Below, one piece after another: positions 39,300 through 49,114 of a stretch of DNA of 64,000 nucleotides. A program made the position numbers and the translations under genes. The notes below the pieces were generated by a model. That model was not told the DNA's origin and made no database searches. It saw only the letters and a program-made list of their open reading frames with translations. Positions within the stretch are counted from its first letter, which is position 1. Every line of letters starts with the position of its first letter. The DNA is taken from assembly GCA_004794785.1 (NCBI GenBank), contig SJOL01007465.1:66542-130541 (forward strand), in the 5' to 3' direction. Source of the stretch: Opisthorchis felineus. Its lineage: Eukaryota; Platyhelminthes; Trematoda; Opisthorchiida; Opisthorchiidae.

Positions 39300-40280
39300 A
39301 GAATGAGTCAAACTCGTCTACTGACTGAGCTGGTGCAAATATGCAATATATGAGGGATTTTATCATGATGAACAAGTTGGATTTTCACACACGGCCGACC
39401 GACCTGCATAGAAAAATAGGTCCCAAAATTACTTCCTTCTATTAAATGAGCTAGAACCCTATTTTCCGACTATCTGGGGTTCGGTAGAAAACTGAGTTGC
39501 ACCTGGAAAAATTAACTTCCAGAGGGAACAGCTCCAAGTTACTGGCAGGCTCTGGCTAGCAAACATAGACCTATAGAAGGAACCGAGACAACAACAAAAA
39601 GCCTGGATCACCGTAGGATCTCATTGCATAAGTGTTACTTAAAATTCCCCATTCTCTCACTACTTGATTTATCAAAAGTAGCGTATTATTTCAACCAGTT
39701 AGAAAAAGCTAACACAAGTCTACGGTGGCCCTGAGGTTTCCATATGCAACTCCGCGTAGAAAAATTTCCTTTTTGTCCTTTGATATAAACCAGTAGTACA
39801 TCAGTGGATATCTCTGAAAAACGTAGCGTCTTCATTTAAGGCGGGGAAATTCATTTTGTTTTGGGTTTTTCCTACGGGAATTTCTAGAGGAGTCCGGTTA
39901 GTCAAGTTTCCTTGCATGTGGAAGCCAAAAGACGAGGAAGGTTGAAGTTTGACAGTGTGATTGCAGTTGTAATCTCTCATCCCCACCTATGAGTGAATAC
40001 AAAGCCCATCGTAAATTCCTCAATGCCTGAAAAAACATGCTCTTCTGTGGTTTCTTAATGCGAAATTCTCTCGGCTGCTTCTCACCCACCATCCCGAAAC
40101 CATCTCTAGTCACATGAAAGCGCGTTAGAAGATTAATTGAAATAAGACATTGGAGAAAGTGCACAGCATGGAAGTAGACCTATTTGGTCAATTAATCCTG
40201 GAGAGAAGAAATGGGATTCCAGAACCGGACATAAAAAGCTTGGTTACCGCCGATGTTGCCTCCACTATCCCTGGGTTTCC
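39300..40280. other. No recognised gene
   Basis: Short random frames only; no repeat or domain recognised. Confidence 0.4.
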
Positions 40281-40560
40281 ATCATAGACGAGAGATTCGG
40301 CTGAATTCAGTTGAGTCTCCCGTGAAGGCCTTCGTCTAATTCAAGTTCAGGTAGAACCTAAGATTGGCGGAAACTCGGGGACTGCGCCCACCCAATAAGC
40401 TCGAAAAAGAAGGGCAAAACTGGTAGTGGACTGTTCAAGAGTTTTCAGCAACCATATGAGTAGTGTGTTGCGTCTAGGCAACGTACAACGATACCTCGAA
40501 TATCGTTCCAACTGAAACAAGTGATAGCCCAGTGCAGCTCGCTCAGTTAAAGAAGGAAAT
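40281..40560 (+). repeat. R1 dispersed repeat
   Basis: CATCATAGACGAGAGATTCGG, GAGTCTCCCGT, GGAAACTCGGGGACTGCGCC, GTTTTCAGCAACCATATGAG and the following GATACCTCGAATATCGT and AACTGAAACAAGTGA segments. It shows that the R1 unit continues past TATGAGTAG into sequence leading back towards the CAGC..GTGCAGC block, consistent with a unit that was once tandem. Confidence 0.75.
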
Positions 40561-40581
40561 TTTGAGTGCTAACCTACTAAG

Positions 40582-41460
40582 GGACATTGTTACAAATCTC
40601 GAACCGTGATCTGACTAACGAATCATTCAGTGGAAATAATTCTATAGTTCATTTGGACTGTATAAACAGTGTGGATGATACTCCCCGCCCTAAATGGAAC
40701 GTAAGTAGACCACTATGTGACTGGAAGCAAAACAGTGAAGGTTTTTTATTCCTCATGCAACACATTATCGTGTGAACTCCACTGGTCGGCGGACCCACTC
40801 AAAGTCTATGCAGATTTTTCCGATTTTCCGGGGTTCATACAAAGGTTCAAGATACCCGTTTGCGCACGAAGTCTGGACGCGATTACGAGCGTTAAGTTTT
40901 GAATGAGCATGAAAATGCAGGAATTTGCTGTAAAGTGGCGAAAATCGCTCTGTTTGGTACAAACGTATCGCAGTCAAAATGGGAGGAAAATATGGGTTTC
41001 AAATGACAAAGATGGACTACTGCAAAGAATTACACCAGTTTGTTCGATAAGCAAAATTCTCGGAAGGAATTATCTGAATACCACGCATCTAGCTTTGGTA
41101 CCCTGGTTACAACCAACATTCTTTCAAAGAGCACAACAAAATTAGGGGATTTGTCCGTTTCAAGTGCTGCTGAAGTTGTTTATGTAGCATTCTACATTCT
41201 AAAAATGCCACGTGACTGGCCAAAACAAGCTTTTTTTCTTAAAGCAGGTGAATATGTGCATCTTATTTTAATCAGTCTCACTGCAATATGATCAACCTAT
41301 CGTGCAGTAGTAAAAAATCGCAAACGTTTCCTAAGACTAGCGATTACATCTTTGAAAATCTAAAGGTTTGTTACCGTTTCGTGCTTCAGAATGTGAGCTG
41401 AAACGCGACTTTCTGTTGTTCATTGCGACGGCATTCGTGCACCGGCAATCATATCTTCCG
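40582..41460 (+). CDS. Candidate internal exons of an unidentified gene
   Basis: Three segments have usable splice sites. 40582-40700 follows GTGCTAACCTACTAAG, a good branch point plus acceptor, and ends in phase 0 at GGAAC/GTAAGT. 41039-41247 ends with one leftover base at AAAGCAG/GTGAAT. 41390-41460 follows a pyrimidine-rich acceptor (TTACCGTTTCGTGCTTCAG), begins with exactly the two bases needed to complete that codon, and ends in phase 0 at CTTCCG/GTATGT. The last pair therefore joins in frame. How the first segment connects to the second is unresolved, because a further frame at 40924-41036 lies between. No domain was recognised and no start or stop is assigned. Confidence 0.3.
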
Positions 41461-41739
41461 GTATGTGTCCTTTTGGGACTTTTTATAGTAGTAAATCCCC
41501 AGCTTCAGTGCTTAACTGAAGCTACAATGCTCCTTCAAACAGACCACCACCTCATTAGAACTGCATTTTAATTACTCCAGACTTTTTCCACTGTGATAGA
41601 TGGACAGCCCTCTGTAGGGAACAACTCAGTGCGAAAAACCAGCGAACCACGCGACAGACACAGTTCCAGTGAACACAACAAATTCGGAATGAATTTGATA
41701 AATTGTTCGATTTCGCAATAACTAAGCAGTTTAGGCACG

Positions 41740-41880
41740 AATCTAGTGACCGGGAGATTCTTGGTTCAGATCCAACCCCAGCTTTTCGACTGCTCCTCTC
41801 CAGGCTTGAGCAACCTGGTGGCGTTTTAACCATAATGCCTCAAAATTACACTGCAGCTATGCACAAAAAGAGTACCACAG
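41740..41880 (+). repeat. Dispersed repeat of a type seen after fluke retroelements
   Basis: Contains GTGACCGGGAGATTCTTGG, GATCCAACCCCAGCTTTTCGA and GCTTGAGCAACCTGG. Similar segments occur at 47835-47950 and, more weakly, at 62735-62765. The translated flavour SSDREILGSDPTPAFRLLLS recurs in fluke gene predictions, which I take as a repeat signature rather than a host exon. Confidence 0.5.
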
Positions 41881-41995
41881 ACAAACTATGACATGATGCT
41901 GGTGTTACTATTCTTAGTGCAACGACTACTTCCCGAATATACTTCAAATCCAGAGAGTTTATCGTGTATAATGTTTATGGGACTGTACTGCCGCG

Positions 41996-42112
41996 GCTGT
42001 CCATTGTCGGACGACTGCGTCGAACTTGATTTGTTCATCTACTACGGGAAGAGTAAAATTGTGTCTTGTTCACGCATTTGTAGCAAGACAACAGTTCGCC
42101 AGATTCTAGTTG
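41996..42112 (+). repeat. Direct repeat pair, copy A
   Basis: About 117 bp, highly similar to 44132-44249. Shared: GCTGTCCATTGTCGGACGAC, TGATTTGTTCATC, CTACGGGAAGAGTAAAAT, TTTGTAGCAAGACAA and GATTCTAGTTG or AATTCTAGTTG. Neither copy has recognised coding content. Confidence 0.8.
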
Positions 42113-42119
42113 ATGCACT

Positions 42120-42880
42120 TTAACGTCTATATTCGATAGGCGTCAGCCGCACATCCTTGTAACTAGGTCAGATTATTGGCTACGGTATTATTTTCATCAG
42201 CTCCGTTATGCCGGCCTTCCTGATTTATTATCTTTCTTTCCTATCGTATGGCAAGCACACTTAACAGATCCTAGGCACGTCATCGTTGCCACGTGATGTG
42301 TCAAGGCCATGGCACCGAAAACTCCTCACATTCCATTGGAGCTCTACCAAGTTTGGTTGTACAGAAGAAGGGTTCGGAGAATTGTGTAGTAGTAGGAAGC
42401 GATGGGATGATAGCCAGGAGGTGGTACTCAAGGAGGTGTAACAAGAAGTTAGATAGTAAATGCTTTAGTCTCGAAGTCCTACATCAACAAACCGGTAGGG
42501 GCCATCGGAAACTAGATTTGCAGAAGTACGGATTAGCAGCTATCGTGCAACGGTGTAACCACCAGTTGTGTGCCAATAGGTAGTCTAAAAGATTTACACC
42601 TGCCATAGCTGCCCCCGTGTAAACCGCAAGCGCGGTCAGCGGTGGACAACATGAACTGCCTCCCAAGCATAGACTCACTCAATCAACAGCTGTGGTGGTT
42701 TGGAACTCGAGTTACACAAAAGTTTGCTTTACAATGTCAATGTGGACATTTTAGATGAAAATATTACTTGGAAAACAAATGAGATGTATACACAGTCTAT
42801 TAACCTATCGATGCAGGATACATCCATCACGACATTGGCGGTGATTACAGTAAAATTCGGGCTTACAATTGAGGATTATA
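42120..42880. other. No recognised gene
   Basis: Short frames only. 42700-42880 is open on + up to the LTR-like insertion, but without splice or domain support. Confidence 0.4.
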
Positions 42881-43285
42881 GTTATCAGGAAGGTCAGATT
42901 CCTGAAAGTAACCCCAGAACGCCCGAAACCTATTGAGACCCTAAAACTCCACCAAAATCTCAATAGGGAAGCATCCAGGCCAGTCAATCATTCAGTCAAT
43001 TCAGCGAAAGCTGATGGGTGTTCAGGCACGCCACAAAAGCAGGACCGAATATGATCAGCGTTCAGGCATTTCACAGAAGCACGATCAATAATGATGGGTG
43101 TTGAATAAATGCCTATCAGACCCCCCGGGATCAATGTCAAAAAGCGTCCTTTAGATTGCGCGGGGTCGTTTTAACTTTTGCACTCGCACGCACTCGCTTG
43201 TTGCAATAAAGCTGTTGTGTTCCTTGTCTGTGAGTTCTTATTCTGGCACCAGGCACTGGAGCGGGAATAGCAGTCAGATATAACA
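42881..43285 (+). mobile_element. Solo LTR-like element, copy 2
   Basis: Full-length match to 15311-15719 in the same orientation with scattered substitutions and short indels. One indel removes a few bases in the AGGGACGCCAGCAAGCATCC region. It starts near GTTATCAGGAAGGTCAG and ends GATATAACA; AATAAA is present near 43206. As in copy 1, no gag/pol sequence, primer site or partner LTR is adjacent, so it looks like a solo LTR. Confidence 0.6.
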
Positions 43286-44131
43286 ATAATTAACTAAAAA
43301 CGCAGGAAAAAAGGACAGTTTCCGTTCCAGTGAAAACCTAACTGAAGACAGAAACCAAAATGAATCCTTAGAAATCATCAGAAGTTACCGGAAAACCACA
43401 GAGCGACGGAGCCAAACTTTTACTTAGAAAATTAGCATTTCTTAAAATCTTTAGGAAACCCAAAGAATTTCTTAGACGACCATCATTTAATAAAATTTGT
43501 TTATTCTTCTATTTGATGCGCATCACTATTCAAATCACGTTTATGCATGGCTGTCCGTCAGTAATCCGTTGGCTTGTCGGCCGGTTTCATTTGTGTGATT
43601 TTTATGTGATTTTTACAATGCCCTGAAGGATTTTCGAGAATGAACTCTAATTGCAGGTTCCGACTGCACAGTTCTCATCTTGCACCGCAGGAATCTTGGC
43701 TTTATTGTTCTGTGAATATAGAGAAAAACCTGCTAAGTAAACTGAGGCTTTTGCACTGGTGCTGGCTCTCTATTTTGTTGCGAGCTGCATTTATTTATGT
43801 AGTCAGACTAGCTTTTGCAAGATGTTGTGAAAGCAAGAAACCCTAATTTTTGAGGCACGGTTGTCATCGGTACTGAAATATGGAAGGGATTAATTATGAA
43901 CTACTTTGATTACTTCAGTAACTAAACGAGGAAAACAATCTGTGTTCGTTTTTGGATGTGATTGTCATTTTCGATTTTCCCACGGTTACAGATCAACCGC
44001 AGCGCTTTGCAAAAACGTAATTTATCCCAGATACACGGCAAAAGGTTGGTTTCATTTTCCATAAAATTTTGCGGATTGCACTGACCAACTAGCTCACGTT
44101 CTATCGGCTTGAGTAATCCGGAAAAAGCCAT
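43286..44131. other. No recognised gene
   Basis: A plus frame at 43682-43846 after CACCGCAG could in principle follow 41460 in phase 0 as a terminal exon, but this is speculative. The rest has no recognised content. Confidence 0.3.
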
Positions 44132-44249
44132 CGCTGTCCATTGTCGGACGACTGCGTCGAGATTGATTTGTTCATCGACTACGGGAAGAGTAAAATACTG
44201 TCCTGTCCATGAATTTGTAGCAAGACAATGGTTTTCCAAATTCTAGTTG
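44132..44249 (+). repeat. Direct repeat pair, copy B
   Basis: Partner of 41996-42112, about 2.1 kb away in the same orientation. It runs directly into a stretch (44256-44465) that is open in several frames on both strands, with a purine-N-pyrimidine codon pattern. That makes coding plausible but leaves the strand undecided. Confidence 0.8.
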
Positions 44250-44672
44250 TTTAAGCCATTATTAGTGATCATGGTGACAAATGGCGATGTCTTTGTTTAC
44301 GTGGACGCTGAGTTTGTTGCGCTCAGCTACTATGGTGGCATTGACCATAAAGCTCGTCGTCGCTGTACCCACGGTATCGGTCTGCTTGTGCCAGACAGTG
44401 AATGCCATTTTGTTGCAGTTCTGTAGCGTAAATATACAAGTGCCTTTACTCCCATTTACTGCCAAAATTCACATTTGCAGGGCAAACGACAAGGAAGATG
44501 ATAAGTCATACGAACTACCTCCGTGATTCCTACCCATAGTTACGGCGCGGCCTTGCAAACTATGAGAGTAGTATAACCGCAACACATTTGTATGGCTATA
44601 TGTAAGACTCAGCACCAAAGAATACTTTATGGCCAAGACTCAGTTTTGAGGGTATTTAATGGCTGGTGATGA

Positions 44673-44696
44673 GTATATATATATATATATNTATAC
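44673..44696. repeat. (AT)n microsatellite with one N
   Basis: AT tract containing a single undetermined base at 44691. Confidence 0.95.
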
Positions 44697-44699
44697 CGG

Positions 44700-45320
44700 A
44701 AGCTCAGTTGGAATAAAAAAGCACGTTTTAAACGCTATAGACAGTGGGAGCATGAAGCAGTGAGATTTTCGAATGACCCCTAAACTATAAGTTTTCGCAT
44801 GGTATCTCCCTACCAAAGTATCGTTTGAGAAGTTGATACATTCACTTATAAGCTCATTACAAAGATCCAGTATAATCACTCAGTAACAGCGGCTGATAAC
44901 CGAGGCGGTGGAAATCACCAAGCATCACAGCGTGAACAGAATCGAGGGTGTGGAACTGGCGAGCGTATGGAAAGCGGTCTTAGATAAGCCGAGTTGACAC
45001 GTGACTGTGTGGTTGTCAATTCACGTAGAATCATTAGCAAAAACAGGGGGTGGAAATCCCAACCCGACCAAAGTTCACAGAATCCCTCTTACACAACTAT
45101 CGTAGCACTAGCTCATCCACACAGACGGACGAAAAGTGCAAACGAAGTTCAAGAGGGATCATCACTTGAACCGAACCAGAAGAATAGACCCTAGGCTGTG
45201 CCCAAATCCGTGTAGGTTTCCCCATCGGCCCAACACTTCATGACCCACCCTAACACACAAAACCCCTCGGCCGACGCCCAACAGAGATTTAGCTTGACCT
45301 AGCTGATTCCTTCTCAGTCC
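44700..45320. other. No recognised gene
   Basis: No recognised domain. The minus frame next to the microsatellite (44700-44879) and the plus frame 44994-45194 are of chance length. The latter lies just upstream of a PLE-type end and could be decayed PLE sequence, but no motif supports that. Confidence 0.3.
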
Positions 45321-45425
45321 GCCTTAAATCTCGACCAACCTGGTAACCTAGTCACTTGCCTGACGATGCTTTTGTGCCAAAAGCGAAACGTTGCCCAGCA
45401 ATAAATCTACCGATTATTACCAAAC
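45321..45425 (+). mobile_element. Penelope-like 3' terminal fragment, copy 2
   Basis: Homologous to 33405-33513. The hairpin at 45360-45390 is CTGACGA, T, GCTTTT, GTGCC, AAAAGC, GAAACG, with a perfect six-base-pair stem, followed by GCCCAGCAATAAATC. AATAAA lies about 10 bp after the hairpin, as a 3' processing signal would. Confidence 0.55.
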
Positions 45426-46047
45426 GTTTTCAAAAACGAGAAATCGTATGATATTTATTTAGTTGTGATGAATGAATTTTCTAGGCTTGAAAAGAAAGAC
45501 CAACGTTCAGTTGATGGGTAGATCACTTCTATCCACTCGCATACCAAATTCAGATTGAGGAAGAACTTTTATCGTCCCCCATAGGTGAATTTCATCCCCA
45601 GGGATGACCATGTTAGCATGAATCACCGAGTAATATGCACTGATATTTGCTCGTACAGCCAATATAAGCGGTCCTTCTTAAGAAGGACCATCCTACTTCA
45701 AAACAGTTGCGCTTTCCTCATGAGTGATCCTTGTTTGGGGACACTTCAGTAGCAGTTTTGTGTGAAGTAAGTAAAACTCGCCGACTTACTGGTAAACAAA
45801 AGGCAACTGATAGGTCGTACAGTAATTCGCTCTACAAACAGAAGCTCACAGCAGTCTTCTCCTTTAGCCATGATTTTACCCAACAGAAGGAATCAGAACG
45901 ATCTTTTTTTCCTAATTTTCTGTTTTCAAGAAGTTTACTGCCATCTACGAACAGGCAGACATGTGGACAAAAGTGATCATTTTGTAACAAAATAACAATT
46001 TTTTTATTTGGTATGATGTGATATCAAAATCTGAACTTCATCAATCC

Positions 46048-46077
46048 CTGATGAAGATAACTGTTTTTGGTTAAAAC
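46048..46077 (+). other. Degenerate PLE-type hairpin
   Basis: CTGATGA, A, GATAAC, loop, GTTA, then AAAACCC. Compared with the intact form, the last stem bases and the G of GAAA are missing, as if TCG were deleted between GTTA and AAAC. Confidence 0.4.
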
Positions 46078-47834
46078 CCGGATTTTTTCAGTTTGCTGCT
46101 GCCAGCTATATATCGGCAACGTATGCCGATAAAGCTGTTTTATATCCTACATCCATGGTTTTGAGTTTTTATATTTAAAGTGGCTCTCCGAAGAGAGTGA
46201 ACCACGTGAGTGGGCGTCTCTTGTCCTCTGATCTAGAGAAGAATCCTTTGGGGGTGATTCTGCACACAATCGTGGAAGACGGTGAAAGATATCGTTGAAT
46301 ACTTGAGGAGAGCGCTCAGAGCGCTTTGGGGAGATCTCTTTGAGGGTATTAGGGCATGTATGAATATGATCATTACTTACGTCAGAATGAATCAGCCGAT
46401 ACATCTGAATTTTCGTGTCTGCCTTATATCGTAATAATGCAAAACCAGTGATGGCTTGTTGAAAAATTGTGCGAATCTTTCAAATAACGGATTGCATGAA
46501 ACAGGAGATACAGTAGTTCATCTAAGTAAGCAACTTTGAACTGAATGAAACCACCCCTCTGAAGAAGACGATTCAATCAAGCACAAAAATTTCTACGATA
46601 GGTGAGTCACACAAAGCAAACAATATTTCAGATGGCAACTAGAAAAGTCTGTTAAGGACCACCTAATCCCCGGTAGGAAAGGTTTTCCATCATAACCTCA
46701 GTTCTCTATATCGGTCGATCGTAACTAACTGAGTACTGATCAACAGGGTTTCATATGTGGAGAATATTACACGGAACTAGCACTGGTTGACTGGTGGTCA
46801 CTAATAGTAACCTTTGGAGGATAATTGTTTGGGAAAACTTACCACAGCTTTTCTGCCATCGGTTATAGCTTGATTCAAAGGCAAACAAAAGACACAGACC
46901 TGCTCGGTGTGGCAGAAGCGTTTACTTAGCTTCCAGGATGATATTTGGCTGAGTGAATGAGTGATCTGAGTCTGTCCTTTTCGTGTTACTTAAGGGAGGC
47001 AAAGGGTGACACCCAATCAGCCCACGCCAATAACCGGTGATGGTCTAAAGGCCAAACACCCCCTCTGAAATCATGCAACACAACCTCTGGGTGAGGACGG
47101 TACTCTAGACCAAATGAAGCAAACATTAAACTCAGCTCCTACACCCAGAGTGGTTGTACTAAGGGTGCACGCTCCAGATGATTACCGTTAAACACCTTGC
47201 ATAGGACATTTCTTTGCGAAATGCTTGGTTTTATCTTCTACGATTTCAAAATTATTGAGTCCACTGTAAATCCCAAGCTGTTTGACAACCTAGATAAATC
47301 TGTCGGGTGAGGACAGCTTATCAACAAAGAACGTGAGTGCGTTAGAGCATTCAATCGATTGAGCCACACCTAGAAAATGCAAGACAAGCGGTTTCCGTTG
47401 TAGTTCATCATCGTCAGCCTCTCAGGTACGGGAGAGGAACAAAACATTGGGATAGATGGGGTGCACAAACAGATAGTTTGGGATTTCCAATGCGACGCTT
47501 GTGTACAACCGCCCTTTAAACTCGATCAGTATGAGCCAGTATGAACCTATTCAAAGGCAATTATCGAATCTTCAGGGAGAACTGGGGAACACCCCAAATT
47601 TGACATTGTTAACTTCAGTGGAAACCGTTTCAGTAGTGGAACAATCGCAGCAAACCTGAGTCTGGAGCATACCATTCATGGGACAGTTAAGTCAAAATTT
47701 TAAAAAAAAAACACGGAGTACACTCGTGTCATTTTATATTGGAATGGTAACCTTACTGATCCCACACTTATGGACAACGAGCAAATAATCCATTTAGTCT
47801 ACGGCAAGTGTACTTTTGGCTTAAATTTCTGCTG

Positions 47835-47950
47835 TTCGATCGCATCTGTCTAGGCCTTGACAACCTGGCGGTATCTCAGCTCTCGTGCCTCTTTCCATGT
47901 TATTCAGTAGCTATCCACCGAAAAAAATGAAATAACTGAATTAGTATTTT
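47835..47950 (+). repeat. Dispersed repeat, same type as 41740-41880
   Basis: Contains GTCTAGGCCTTGACAACCTGG followed by a tail comparable to the 41800-41880 segment (GCAGCTATGCACAAAAAGAG against GTAGCTATCCACCGAAAAAA). Confidence 0.45.
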
Positions 47951-48645
47951 TATCATTACCTCGGACCTCTACTTGTTTGGGTCATGAATATGGACGATTC
48001 TGCGGCCATCGAAGTTGCCCTTAGAGAGCTGCGCGGTGCACGCCATTTCCTACGGACACTCACTACTAAGCTCTTGCTCTTAGCATTGTCGCCTCTCTTC
48101 ATTCGAATGGTTTTTATCGCGCAATAGAGTCAAAAACTCAATGGGAACAATTATGTGCGAATACAGTGACTGGATCTTAAGTTTTCTGAAAATCTAAAAT
48201 CTCTTTTAGTGCTCCGGTCCTCCAAAATCGCTAAAAATGAGGAAAAAAATCGGTAAGCTCATGAAGTCCGCCTATTTTGCTATTAAATAGGATCGACTGA
48301 AAAGAGTATTCAGTTACGGGAGTCACTGAATACCACACGATGCGGCGACACAAGCTGTGACTGTAATGGAGAGCAGGGCGAACGACGAAGTTGCTGACTT
48401 ATCACAATTGAATACTTGTTTGATGCTGCTGGTAACGAAATCAGCCAGACCGTTGATTGGCAAAATCTGTACGCACCTCCACAGCATCTGCAATACGGTG
48501 GTGGTTTTGCGAGGTTATTTATAGCAAATTAATCTATCAAACCGCCCTATTTGAATACTAGCGCACCTGAATTTGCCATTTAGACTCAATTATTGTCAGT
48601 ATCTCTCTAAACTTCAGAGAGTTTCGTGTTTTTTTGTGACCGAAG

Positions 48646-48861
48646 GATCAGAGGCGCTATATCCTATCTAAGTGCTGGTTAATCACACTGCTGATCAACC
48701 CCTCGTGACCAAACGGTTAAGCTTTCAAACTACTAACCCGGGGGTCGCGGGTTCGAAACTCTCTGGAGTTTCGCGAGAAGCGCACTGCTGATGATTCCTA
48801 ATAAGTACGAAGCAGTTACGCAAAGCTTCTCAGCACTTTGGCATAGACTGGCTCCACTTAC
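48646..48861 (+). mobile_element. tRNA-derived SINE, near full-length
   Basis: Aligned end to end with 10205-10425: GCTATATCCTATCTAAGTGC leader, A-box-like GTGACCAAACGGTTAAG, B-box-like GGTTCGAAACTCT, hammerhead-like segment, and the tail GACTGGCTCCACTTAC. Its 3' end abuts an R1 copy within a few bases, so either it inserted at R1 or R1 recombined there. Confidence 0.75.
48782..48821 (+). ncRNA. Hammerhead ribozyme-like motif (SINE copy 3)
   Basis: This copy keeps the consensus core CTGATGA right after the stem I strand GCACTG. Stem II is weaker (TTCC/GTAC), GAAA has become GAAG, and the mini stem III and stem I 3' strand are rearranged (CAGTTACGC). It is the mirror case of copies 1 and 2, which lost C3 but kept GAAA. 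Confidence 0.5.
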
Positions 48862-48865
48862 AGGA

Positions 48866-49114
48866 GCACATTCAGTTACTTGAAAACATCATAAACGAGA
48901 GATTGAGCTGGGTTCCAGGTGAGTCCGTCGCAAAATCAAATTGGTTTGCAAATGAGTGTATTTCGCTAACTTCGTGCAATTTGGGTTCAAATAGAACATA
49001 CGGTTGATGGAAACTCGGGGACTGCGCCTACCTGATGTGCCCTAAGAAGGACCGAACCGGTCGTGGGCTGCCGAGGAATTTTCAGCAACCTTATGAGTAG
49101 TGTATTACGTTTAC
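48866..49114 (+). repeat. R1 dispersed repeat, well preserved
   Basis: Best single copy for defining R1: GCACATTCAG, AACATCATAAACGAGAG, GGTTCCAGGTGAGTCC, GGTTTGCAAATGAGTGTATT, CTTCGTGCAATTTGGGTTCA, TAGAACATACGG, GGAAACTCGGGGACTGCGCC, CCGGTCGTGGGCTG, TTCAGCAACCTTATGAGTAG, ATTACG. Confidence 0.9.

Larger units (their letters stand above)
45430..48640. other. No recognised gene; one hairpin remnant
   Basis: A further degenerate PLE-type hairpin at 46048-46077 and a dispersed-repeat block at 47835-47950 are the only recognised items. The stretch near 47060-47110 has a repeat-like look. The minus frame 46147-46404 has no support. Confidence 0.4.

Noticed and set aside
44262..44465. Minus-strand exon with a smooth codon pattern
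   Set aside because: The opposite strand in the same register is equally smooth and open, so neither strand could be preferred.
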